Below, piece by piece: positions 1-6,450 of a DNA stretch of 8,696 bases; within the stretch, counting starts at the first letter, position 1; the number at the start of each line of letters is the position of its first letter. The position numbers and the translations under genes were made by a program. The stretch is from Flavobacteriaceae bacterium (GTDB lineage Bacteria; Bacteroidota; Bacteroidia; Flavobacteriales; Flavobacteriaceae), in assembly GCA_018662905.1 (NCBI GenBank), contig JABJFE010000060.1, positions 1-8,696 on the forward strand, given 5' to 3'. The notes under the pieces were generated by a model. That model saw only the letters and a program-made list of their open reading frames with translations. It did not search any database and had not been told where the DNA came from.

Positions 1-1
1 T

Positions 2-364
2 GTAGTCTTGATCACTACTGTAATATGGGTTTTAGTAACTTTTTTAACAAAACCAGATACAACTGATTCTCTTATTAATTTTTGTAAAAAAACTAACCCA
101 GGAGGACCGGGCTGGAATAAAATTAAAAATGAAGCAAAAAAACAAAATATTTCTTTTAATAAATCTGGAAATAACGAAACTTGGTCAGTTCCATTAGGAA
201 TACTTTGCATGTTATGCGGGTGTTTCGCCATATACTCTCTATTGTTCTCAACGGGATATTTTATATATGGTCAAATAAACGATGGAATTACATTTCTAAC
301 AATAGCTATAGTATTCTCATGGGGATTAAAGTATAATTGGAATAAACTTAAAAAATTAAATTAA
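2..364 (+). CDS. Sodium:solute symporter (SSS family), C-terminal fragment
   Basis: This is the 3' end of a gene that begins before the window. The frame is open to the first base, so the TTG at position 8 is not a real start. About 120 residues remain. They begin with a hydrophobic segment running into VTFLTKP, then a hydrophilic stretch containing NPGGPGW. That pairing is typical of the C-terminal part of Bacteroidota SSS (SLC5-like) Na+-coupled transporters. Two further hydrophobic segments follow (roughly window 190-270 and 280-325), then a short basic tail. The family imports sugars, nucleosides or other small solutes with Na+; the substrate cannot be read from this fragment. The stop TAA shares its last base with the ATG of the NagB-like gene (TAATG), so the two are probably co-translated. 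That neighbour suggests an amino-sugar or related substrate, which is inference. Confidence 0.8.
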   Translation, partial: VVLITTVIWVLVTFLTKPDTTDSLINFCKKTNPGGPGWNKIKNEAKKQNISFNKSGNNETWSVPLGILCMLCGCFAIYSLLFSTGYFIYGQINDGITFLTIAIVFSWGLKYNWNKLKKLN

Positions 365-2265
365 TGAATATCAGTTATAAATCACCTGGTACTTTAGAAG
401 AAACTAGATTTGAAAAAATTCATAGTGTAATTTTTAATGACTCAAAAAATGCGTCTCTAAAAGTAGCAGAAGAGATAGCTGATTTAATAAAAAAGAAACA
501 AAAGCAAAATAAAAATTGTGTTTTAGGCTTAGCAACAGGATCTTCTCCAATTTCTGTTTATCAGGAATTAGTCAGAATGCATGAAGAGGATGATTTAAGT
601 TTTAAAAATGTAATCACTTTTAATCTTGACGAGTATTTTCCAATGGACAAGGATGATATTAACAGTTATCATCATTTTATGAGTATACATTTATTTGATC
701 ACATTGATATAAATAAGAAAAATATCCATATCCCGAACGGTAGTATTTTAACAGAAAAAATTAATGAATATTGTGCTATTTATGAAAAACAAATTGTTGA
801 TGCAGGTGGTATAGATTTTCAATTGTTGGGAATTGGAAGAACTGGTCATATTGGATTTAATGAACCTGGTTCCAATTACAGTTCTTTAACTAGGTTAGTG
901 CATTTAGATTACATGACAAGAAATGATGCGAGAAAATCCTTTTACGGAATTGAAAATGTTCCAACCACTGCCATTACCATGGGTATTAGAACTATTAGAA
1001 AGTCCAAAAGAATTGTTCTTATGGCTTGGGGAAATAATAAATCATCAGTTGTTCAAAAAGCCATTGAGGGTGAAATAGATTCTAATGTTCCTTCAAGTTT
1101 TTTACAAAAGCATAATAACGTAACATTTGTATTAGATGAAGCAGCATCTGATTCACTAACTAGAATAAAATCACCTTGGCGTACGGGTTCATGTGATTGG
1201 AATGAAGAATTAAAAGCTAAAGCAGTTGCATGGCTTTGTGAACAAACTAAAAAATCAATCTTAAATCTAACAGAATCAGATTATAATGAATATAATCTTT
1301 CGGAATTACTCATCAGTAAATCATATTATGATTTAAATCTTGACTTTTATAAAAGATTACATAGATCGATCACAGGATGGCCAGGTGGTAAGCCTGATTC
1401 AGACGACAAAGTAAGACCAGAAAGATCTAGTCCAGCAAAAAAAAGAGTTATTATTTTTAGTCCACACCCTGATGACGATGTAATTTCCATGGGTGGTACT
1501 TTTGATAGATTAGTTTCTCAGGGTCATGAAGTCCACATTGTATATCAAACTTCTGGAAATATAGCGGTTAACAATTCTGATGTTTTAAAGTTTTTAGAAG
1601 TTACAAGTTCAGCATTTCCAAATTCTAAATGTGAGAATAAAGAACTTATAAATATGTTGAAAGGCAATAATGAAATTTTAAACAATCCTGAAGTTAGAAA
1701 AATTGCTGGAATTATTAGAGAAAAAGAATCACTAGCTGCCACAAGATTTTTTGGGATTCCTGACTCACAAGTTCATTTTTTAAAATTACCTTTCTATGAG
1801 ACAGGAACTGTAAAGAAAAATATTCCAACTGAAATAGATTTTGATATAACAAGAGACATTATAACTAATTTAAAACCTCACCAAATTTATGCTGCTGGAG
1901 ATTTGGCAGATCCACATGGAACCCATAAAGTTTGTTTAGATATTTTTCTTAGTGTTTTAGATGATTTAAAAAATAAATCTTTCATGAAAGATTGCTGGGT
2001 TTGGTTATACAGAGGAGCTTGGCATGAATGGCCAATTCATCTTATAGATATGGCCGTTCCGATGAGTCCAAATCAAGTATTAAGAAAAAGAAAAGCTATA
2101 TTCTATCATCAAACACAAAAAGATAATGTTATGTTTCAGGGAGATGATAATAGAGAGTTTTGGGTAAGAACTGAGGATAGAAACAGGGCGATAGCTAAAA
2201 AGTTTCGAGACATAGGCATGTCCGATTACACTGCAATTGAAACTTTCAAAAGATATCATTTTTAG
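364..2265 (+). CDS. nagB: Glucosamine-6-phosphate deaminase-like protein fused to PIG-L/LmbE deacetylase
   Basis: This 633-residue protein has two domains. Residues about 20-290 are a NagB isomerase/deaminase domain: a phosphate-binding loop GLATGSSP (55-62), NLDEY (87-91, with D89 matching E. coli D72), and GRTGHIGFNEPGS (158-170, with H162 and E167 matching E. coli H143 and E148). E. coli D141 is replaced by T160, as I recall in other long Bacteroidota members. Residues about 360-630 are a PIG-L/LmbE zinc deacetylase domain: PHPDDD (367-372), expected zinc ligands H368 and D371, and DPHGTH (516-521) likely giving the third ligand. NagB enzymes convert glucosamine 6-phosphate to fructose 6-phosphate and ammonia; PIG-L enzymes remove acetyl from N-acetylglucosamine-type groups. 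The fusion could deacetylate and then deaminate one amino sugar, but that is inference. No signal peptide is seen, so it should be cytoplasmic. The length fits the Bacteroidota family, and the start overlaps the symporter stop by one base. Confidence 0.93.
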   Translation: MNISYKSPGTLEETRFEKIHSVIFNDSKNASLKVAEEIADLIKKKQKQNKNCVLGLATGSSPISVYQELVRMHEEDDLSFKNVITFNLDEYFPMDKDDINSYHHFMSIHLFDHIDINKKNIHIPNGSILTEKINEYCAIYEKQIVDAGGIDFQLLGIGRTGHIGFNEPGSNYSSLTRLVHLDYMTRNDARKSFYGIENVPTTAITMGIRTIRKSKRIVLMAWGNNKSSVVQKAIEGEIDSNVPSSFLQKHNNVTFVLDEAASDSLTRIKSPWRTGSCDWNEELKAKAVAWLCEQTKKSILNLTESDYNEYNLSELLISKSYYDLNLDFYKRLHRSITGWPGGKPDSDDKVRPERSSPAKKRVIIFSPHPDDDVISMGGTFDRLVSQGHEVHIVYQTSGNIAVNNSDVLKFLEVTSSAFPNSKCENKELINMLKGNNEILNNPEVRKIAGIIREKESLAATRFFGIPDSQVHFLKLPFYETGTVKKNIPTEIDFDITRDIITNLKPHQIYAAGDLADPHGTHKVCLDIFLSVLDDLKNKSFMKDCWVWLYRGAWHEWPIHLIDMAVPMSPNQVLRKRKAIFYHQTQKDNVMFQGDDNREFWVRTEDRNRAIAKKFRDIGMSDYTAIETFKRYHF

Positions 2266-2278
2266 GTATCTTTCTTAA

Positions 2279-2902
2279 ATGCAAATCATTAAAGAAGTTT
2301 GTGTCGATTCATTGGATGATGCAATAAATGCTGAAAAGAATGGAGCCAATAGAATTGAACTATGCGGAAGATTAGATTTAGATGGTTTAACTCCCTCAAA
2401 AGATTTAATTAAAAGTGCATTTTCAATATTAAAAATTCCTATCAGAGTTATGATTAGACCAAAACATCCATCTTTTGTGTATTCTGAAGATGAGATAAGT
2501 ACTATGATTGATGATATTAAATTTTGTAAGAATCTAGGTTTAGACGGAGTAGTATTTGGATGTTTGGATGAAGAGTATAATTTTGAAATGAAACAAATAA
2601 ATAGACTTTCAGAAGTTGCAAAACCTTTAAATGTTATCATTCATAAAGCGATAGACTCTACTAGTTCAGTCTTTGAATCTTTATCATTAATTTCTAAAAA
2701 CTCAAATATAAATGGAGTGCTTACATCTGGCGGTGAGCGTTTTGCTATAAATGCCGTTGAAACTCTAAAAAAAATGTTAGTTTTAGTACCCAATAGATTT
2801 GAAATAATTATAGCAGGTGGAATAACTTTTCAGAACTTTGATAAGTTAAATGATATAGTAAATGGAAAATTTTATCATGGAAAAAAAATAATTAATTATT
2901 AA
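2279..2902 (+). CDS. cutC: CutC family TIM-barrel protein (copper homeostasis protein CutC)
   Basis: This 207-residue cytoplasmic protein matches the CutC family throughout. It has the N-terminal EVCVDSLDDA strand-helix, GANRIELC (22-29), LDGLTPS (34-40), VMIRP (57-61), the LGLDGVVFG strand, an IHKAID motif where relatives have FHRAFD, VLTSGG, and a glycine-rich IIIAGGI strand near the end. It closes with YHGKK, where relatives have an F/Y-H-G/A-S/T motif. Many CutC proteins are near 240-250 residues, so this is a short form with little after the last barrel strand; all the main motifs are present. The copper role comes from early E. coli genetics and has been questioned, and no enzymatic reaction is firmly established. 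It starts 13 bases after nagB and ends 9 bases before the peptide transporter, so it belongs to the same operon. That context points to a role in amino-sugar or glycoprotein use (inference). Confidence 0.9.
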   Translation: MQIIKEVCVDSLDDAINAEKNGANRIELCGRLDLDGLTPSKDLIKSAFSILKIPIRVMIRPKHPSFVYSEDEISTMIDDIKFCKNLGLDGVVFGCLDEEYNFEMKQINRLSEVAKPLNVIIHKAIDSTSSVFESLSLISKNSNINGVLTSGGERFAINAVETLKKMLVLVPNRFEIIIAGGITFQNFDKLNDIVNGKFYHGKKIINY

Positions 2903-2911
2903 ATAAAATTT

Positions 2912-4411
2912 ATGAGCAATCAAATTGAATTACATCAAAAAACACTTTTTGGACATCCCATAGGACTTTTCGTATTATTTTTTACTGAATTGTGGGAACG
3001 ATTTAGTTATTATGGAATGAGAGCAATTCTTGTTTTATATTTAGTTTCAGAGACAGGAGGAGAAAACCCAGGAATGGGTTGGAGTGATGGTTCTGCAATT
3101 GCTTTATACGGTTGGTATACTATGTTTGTTTATTTAGCAACAATACCAGGTGGAATTTTAGCAGACAGATTTCTTGGTCAAAAAAAATCTGTTATGGTTG
3201 GAGGACTTTTACTGTGTTTTGGTCATGGAATTTTAGCGGTTGAAGCATTGTGGGCTTTCTACACTGGACTTACTTTTATTGTTTTAGGGGTTGGATGTTT
3301 AAAGGGTAATATTTCTACTATGGTTGGTGGTTTGTATGGGAATGAAGATATTGATAAAAGAGACATGGGTTTTTATATTTTTTATATGGGAATTAATGTT
3401 GGTGCAGCTGTTTCAGCTATTGTAGTTGGTTACGTTGGAGAAGTTTATAATTGGCATTATGGTTTCGGTCTAGCTGGAATAGGAATGGCTATTGGTCAAT
3501 TTGTGTATTGGAGAGGTCAAAAATACTTATCTCATGTTGGAAACAAAATTGAATTAGAGAATACAAATAAAGAATCTACTAATTTATTTTTACAGATTTT
3601 TAAAACTACAAATTCATTAATTGGATTTAGTTTAACGGCTTTATTAGGTCTTTATTTAGGATATAGTGGAGATTGGAGTTATGGATTATTATTGATTGGA
3701 ATTGCTTTTGCAGTAGGGTTCGCAATTGTAGTATATAATGATGGAAATAAAATTGAAAAAGACAGAATTTTAGTTACATACCTTGCTTTTCTTATCGTAA
3801 TAGTATTTTGGGGAGCTTTTGAACAGGCTGGAGGTTTAATGAATCTTTATGCTTCTCAAAAAACTGATTTAGCTTTAGGAAATTTTATGGTTCCAGCTAG
3901 TTGGTTTCAATCTGCAAACGCTACTTATATATTAATATTTGCCACATTAGTAGGTTCTTTTTGGATTTGGTGGAAAAAAAGAGGGTATGAACACTCTTCA
4001 ATTTTTAAAATGGCAGTAGGTGTTATTATAATGGGATTAGGTTTTTCATTTATGTCCTTAGCATCAAATGAGGTAACATACAATGCCGCGGGTGAGATAA
4101 CTCAAAAATCTGCGATGTATTGGTTGATGTTAGCTTATTTATTTCATACTATAGGTGAATTATGTGCATCTCCTGTTGCACTCTCATTTATTACAAAATT
4201 AGCTCCTGCAAGGTGGGGAGCTTTTATGATGGGTGCATATTTTGCAGCTACAGGTTTAGGAAATAAAGTAGCTGGATTAATAGGTGAAAATGCATCCGAA
4301 GCCGGTGATTTTTGGACCTTTACAGGAATTACAATTTTTTGCACAATTTTTGGTGTATTAGTAATATTGATTATTAAGCCACTTAAAAGATTAGTTCATA
4401 ATGCAGAATGA
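2912..4411 (+). CDS. POT/PTR2 family proton-coupled oligopeptide transporter
   Basis: This 499-residue inner-membrane transporter of the major facilitator superfamily imports di- and tripeptides with protons. The POT signature ELWERFSYYG (ExxERFxYYG, residues 26-35) starts the first helix. The MFS loop GGILADRFLGQKKS lies at 80-93, GCLKGN at 128-133 carries the conserved lysine K131, and a PTR2-type FYIFYMGINVGA lies at 154-165. FWGAFEQAG in the seventh-helix region carries a conserved glutamate, E304. Hydrophobic segments continue to about residue 490, consistent with 12-14 helices and a normal family length. The gene lies 9 bases after cutC, and its last 11 bases overlap the start of the thioredoxin-like gene. 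Peptide uptake beside amino-sugar catabolism suggests use of glycopeptides, peptidoglycan fragments or proteinaceous debris. The exact substrate is unknown. Confidence 0.93.
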   Translation: MSNQIELHQKTLFGHPIGLFVLFFTELWERFSYYGMRAILVLYLVSETGGENPGMGWSDGSAIALYGWYTMFVYLATIPGGILADRFLGQKKSVMVGGLLLCFGHGILAVEALWAFYTGLTFIVLGVGCLKGNISTMVGGLYGNEDIDKRDMGFYIFYMGINVGAAVSAIVVGYVGEVYNWHYGFGLAGIGMAIGQFVYWRGQKYLSHVGNKIELENTNKESTNLFLQIFKTTNSLIGFSLTALLGLYLGYSGDWSYGLLLIGIAFAVGFAIVVYNDGNKIEKDRILVTYLAFLIVIVFWGAFEQAGGLMNLYASQKTDLALGNFMVPASWFQSANATYILIFATLVGSFWIWWKKRGYEHSSIFKMAVGVIIMGLGFSFMSLASNEVTYNAAGEITQKSAMYWLMLAYLFHTIGELCASPVALSFITKLAPARWGAFMMGAYFAATGLGNKVAGLIGENASEAGDFWTFTGITIFCTIFGVLVILIIKPLKRLVHNAE

Positions 4412-4970
4412 TAGTTATTTAAGATTTAAAAAATATTTTTTATTAGTATTTTTCGTTTTATTTTTTTTCAAAGTTCAATCTCAAGAAATAAATTGGATCA
4501 GTTTAGAAGAGGTTGTTGAGTTTCAGAAAACTAAACCTAAAAATGTTATTATCGATGTTTATACTAATTGGTGTGGTCCGTGCAAGCTTATGGACAAAAA
4601 CACATTTTCAAACCCAGAAATAGTCGATTTTATAAACAAAAATTATTATGCTGTTAAGTTTAATGCAGAAGGAAATCAAACTGTTAGTTTCATGGATAGA
4701 ATTTTTAAAAATCCAAATTATGATAGTTCTAGGGCACAGAAGAGAAACTCCTCTCACGAATTCACTAGATTTCTTGGTGTAAATGCTTATCCCTCAACGT
4801 TATTTTTTGATTCTCAACTCAATTATATCAGTCCTGTCAAGGGTTATTTAAACCCAAAACAAATCGAAATATATTTGCATTTGTTTAGAGATGATAAATA
4901 CAAGAATATTAAATCTCAAGAAGATTTTGATGGATTTGTAAAAAATTTCAAAAGCAAAGTAAACGTATAA
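4401..4970 (+). CDS. Secreted thioredoxin-family protein
   Basis: This 189-residue protein has a basic N-terminus (RFKK), a hydrophobic core (residues 12-24) and a VQSQ region consistent with signal peptidase I cleavage near residue 27. There is no lipobox cysteine, so it should be soluble in the periplasm or exported. The thioredoxin fold follows: IIDVYTNWCGPCK with active-site cysteines C58 and C61, and the cis-proline in NAYPSTLFF (P131). The roughly 70-residue interval between active site and cis-proline holds a polar stretch (about 91-120) that classical thioredoxin lacks, as in the thioredoxin_7/DUF255-like proteins common in Bacteroidota. It probably acts as a disulfide reductase or isomerase on exported proteins; the partner is unknown. 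The ATG at 4401 overlaps the transporter end by 11 bases. The next in-frame Met is residue 64, past the active site, so this start is needed. It is the last gene of its unit, one base from the convergent hemD. Confidence 0.85.
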   Translation: MQNDSYLRFKKYFLLVFFVLFFFKVQSQEINWISLEEVVEFQKTKPKNVIIDVYTNWCGPCKLMDKNTFSNPEIVDFINKNYYAVKFNAEGNQTVSFMDRIFKNPNYDSSRAQKRNSSHEFTRFLGVNAYPSTLFFDSQLNYISPVKGYLNPKQIEIYLHLFRDDKYKNIKSQEDFDGFVKNFKSKVNV

Positions 4971-4978
4971 TTTACTTT
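4956..4978. terminator. Possible weak bidirectional terminator hairpin
   Basis: An 8-base perfect inverted repeat, AAAGTAAA (4956-4963) and TTTACTTT (4971-4978), encloses a 7-base loop. The stem has only one G-C pair. AAAAGC at 4950-4955 can also pair with GCTTTT at 4985-4990 across a 6-base bulge. T-rich sequence follows the stem on both strands. The hairpin covers the stop codons of the thioredoxin-like gene and hemD, which converge here with one base between them, so any terminator must lie in coding sequence. The weak stem could also be chance in A+T-rich DNA. Confidence 0.35.
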
Positions 4979-5718
4979 TTATTGGCTTTTTCAATGTAAA
5001 TGTCCAATGCTTTAGACATTGATGGAACCTTAGGTGTTGGAGCTAAAATATCTATCCTTAATCCAGCTTTTTCAGCCGCCTTTACGGTTGTTTTTCCAAA
5101 AACTGCTATTCTTGTGTCGTTCTGTTTGAAGTCAGGAAAATTAGAGATTAATGATTCTATACCTGAAGGACTAAAGAAAACTAAAATATCATAGTAAACA
5201 TTTTTCAAACTAGATAGATCGCTAATAGCAGTTTTAAAAAAGGTTCCTTGAGTCCATCTAACACCGAGCTCATCAAGTTTTTTTGGAATTGCTGGGGATA
5301 GTACATTGGCACATGGAATTAAATAACTTTCTTCATTGTATTTTTCAATTTGAACGGAAAGATCTTCGAAAGTTCTTCCGCCAACATATATTTTTCTTTT
5401 TCTATATACCACATATTTTTGAAGATAGAATGCTACAGCCTCAGAAAGACAAAAATATTTCAATGCATTTGGAATTGGAAATCTCATTTCTTCAGCAACT
5501 CTAAAAAAATGATCTATTGCATTTCTGCTTGTTAATATGATAGCTGAAAATTTTGATAAATCAATTTTTTGATGTCTAACTTCTCTAGCAGTCATCCCCT
5601 CCACATGAATAAAAGGAACAAAATCTATTTTAACTTTTCTTTTTTTCTTTAATGTTATATAAGGCGAGTTTTCAATAGTTGGGGCAGGTTGTGAAACTAA
5701 AATTGATTTAACTTTCAT
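4972..5718 (-). CDS. hemD: Uroporphyrinogen-III synthase
   Basis: This 248-residue cytoplasmic enzyme cyclises hydroxymethylbilane to uroporphyrinogen III, with inversion of ring D, in heme/siroheme synthesis. HemD sequences diverge strongly, but the recurring features are present. The N-terminus is a strand (KSILVSQPAP). TSRNAIDHFF (63-72) follows the first domain's central strand. The second domain holds VFFSPSGIESL (180-190), then RIAVFGKTTVKAAEKAGL (203-220), which matches the I-A-x-G-x-x-T-A-x-A-x-x-x-G pattern. The C-terminal P-x-x-PSM-x-x-ALD-x-YI segment ends the family domain. The two alternating alpha/beta domains and the length are typical. No other tetrapyrrole gene is in the window. 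It lies 11 bases downstream of the DUF4271 gene on the same strand, with no clear promoter of its own, so the two are probably co-transcribed. Confidence 0.9.
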   Translation of the reverse strand: MKVKSILVSQPAPTIENSPYITLKKKRKVKIDFVPFIHVEGMTAREVRHQKIDLSKFSAIILTSRNAIDHFFRVAEEMRFPIPNALKYFCLSEAVAFYLQKYVVYRKRKIYVGGRTFEDLSVQIEKYNEESYLIPCANVLSPAIPKKLDELGVRWTQGTFFKTAISDLSSLKNVYYDILVFFSPSGIESLISNFPDFKQNDTRIAVFGKTTVKAAEKAGLRIDILAPTPKVPSMSKALDIYIEKANKK

Positions 5719-5729
5719 AAATACTATTT

Positions 5730-6380
5730 TTATTTAATTAAGTAAAGAACACCTAAGACAGGTATAATTTCGAAGGTGCAAATGTACAAAATAAAATATA
5801 CTAGAGCTTTGAACCTGCGGATTAAATATTTATTTAAAATAAATTTTAAATAAAACACATTGTACAATATGATTAAAGCGAGCGATATATTATCAATTTT
5901 GTCAAATGATATTCCGCCAAATATTATTATTATTAGGTAGCAGTATAAATGAACTGCAAATAAATTTTTTATCCCAATCCTAAATCTGTTAATCTCCTTT
6001 AATTTTTTTTTGAATCTAAATAAAAATGACAATATTTTTTCTGTTAAAAATTTTAATAATATTAAAATACTTAATCCTATAATCAGTTTAATAAAAAATT
6101 CTTTTTGTGTTGCTTGGTATTTGTTTTGAAATAATATTAATATAAAAAGTGAAGTAGTTAATAGTCTTAGGAAAAACATTATTACATTATTGGGAGTTAA
6201 TAATGATATGGTTTCACCAGATTTGTAATGAAAGTAACGATGAATGTTCCAAAATGAAAATAAATATTGGAACCTATCTCCTATATATAATCTTGATAAT
6301 AAAATCAGAACAGTACCTAAAACTATAATTATTTTAATCCAATTTTGTATTGGAAAATCTATAATTTCTAGTTCACTCAT
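5730..6380 (-). CDS. DUF4271 domain-containing integral membrane protein
   Basis: The function is unknown. The 216-residue protein has about six hydrophobic segments, near residues 14-32, 64-84, 96-112, 139-157, 163-182 and 192-214. A basic loop with many Lys and Arg (122-138) would be expected on the cytoplasmic side. The C-terminal segment ILYICTFEIIPVLGVLYLIK resembles the conserved end of DUF4271 proteins, an L-Y-x-C-x-x-E-I-x-P pattern found in Bacteroidota. Placement directly upstream of hemD and divergent from a polyprenol-phosphate glycosyltransferase is, as I recall, also common in flavobacteria. That supports the family call but does not reveal a function. A link to heme or envelope metabolism is possible. 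The ATG at 6380 lies 4 bases after a TAnnTTTG-like box on the same strand. Family assignment is from pattern memory, not a profile search. Confidence 0.75.
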   Translation of the reverse strand: MSELEIIDFPIQNWIKIIIVLGTVLILLSRLYIGDRFQYLFSFWNIHRYFHYKSGETISLLTPNNVIMFFLRLLTTSLFILILFQNKYQATQKEFFIKLIIGLSILILLKFLTEKILSFLFRFKKKLKEINRFRIGIKNLFAVHLYCYLIIIIFGGISFDKIDNISLALIILYNVFYLKFILNKYLIRRFKALVYFILYICTFEIIPVLGVLYLIK

Positions 6381-6384
6381 TGTT

Positions 6385-6392
6385 CAAAATTA
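6385..6392 (-). promoter_or_regulatory. Bacteroidota -7 promoter-like box for DUF4271-hemD
   Basis: On the minus strand the sequence reads TAATTTTG, matching the Bacteroidota -7 consensus TAnnTTTG, only 4 bases before the DUF4271 start. A TTG at 6409-6411 (minus strand) lies 16 bases further upstream, slightly closer than the usual -33 spacing. If used, the transcript would be nearly leaderless. Chance matches are likely in A+T-rich DNA. Confidence 0.4.
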
Positions 6393-6432
6393 ATAATATT
6401 TTAATCCTCAATAAAATTACATCTTAAATCTG

Positions 6433-6440
6433 TATTTTTG
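6433..6440 (+). promoter_or_regulatory. Bacteroidota -7 promoter-like box for the glycosyltransferase-pyrC unit
   Basis: TATTTTTG matches the Bacteroidota -7 consensus TAnnTTTG and ends 10 bases before the ATG at 6451. No TTG is seen at the expected -33 spacing, so only half of the promoter is supported. The position in a divergent 70-base spacer, where a start of transcription is needed, raises the likelihood. Transcription would begin only a few bases before the start codon. Confidence 0.5.
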
Positions 6441-6450
6441 TAATAATAAA

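Noticed and set aside
8..364. A complete small gene starting at TTG 8
   Set aside because: The frame is open to the window edge and the sequence is the recognisable C-terminal end of an SSS symporter, so the apparent start is an artefact of truncation.
841..843. NagB half as a dead domain because the E. coli D141 position is Thr
   Set aside because: The other catalytic and phosphate-binding residues are kept, and the same substitution is remembered in intact Bacteroidota relatives, so a pseudo-enzyme call is not justified.
1545..1742. Minus-strand open frame inside nagB
   Set aside because: It lies wholly opposite the PIG-L domain of a well-supported gene and resembles no family; it is a frame shadow.
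2267..2274. TATCTTTC as an internal promoter box for cutC
   Set aside because: It matches TAnnTTTG except for the last base, but has no supporting -33 element, and the tight operon spacing makes a separate promoter unnecessary.
2275..2640. Minus-strand 121-codon open frame over cutC
   Set aside because: The plus-strand CutC motifs across the same bases are clear, and the antisense product is low-complexity Ser/Ile-rich sequence.
2887..2900. 14-base palindrome AATAATTAATTATT as an operator or terminator
   Set aside because: It is pure A/T at the coding end of cutC in A+T-rich DNA, with no G-C pairs, so chance is the best explanation.
2279..2902. CutC as a truncated pseudogene because of its 207-residue length
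   Set aside because: All main family motifs through the last glycine-rich strand and terminal Y-H-G-K-K are present, so it is better read as a short natural form.
4144..4344. Minus-strand open frame inside the peptide transporter
   Set aside because: It is antisense to conserved membrane helices and has no recognisable domain or start context.
5000..5535. Three plus-strand open frames opposite hemD
   Set aside because: They overlap each other in different frames and lie within a recognisable HemD coding region, so they are shadows.
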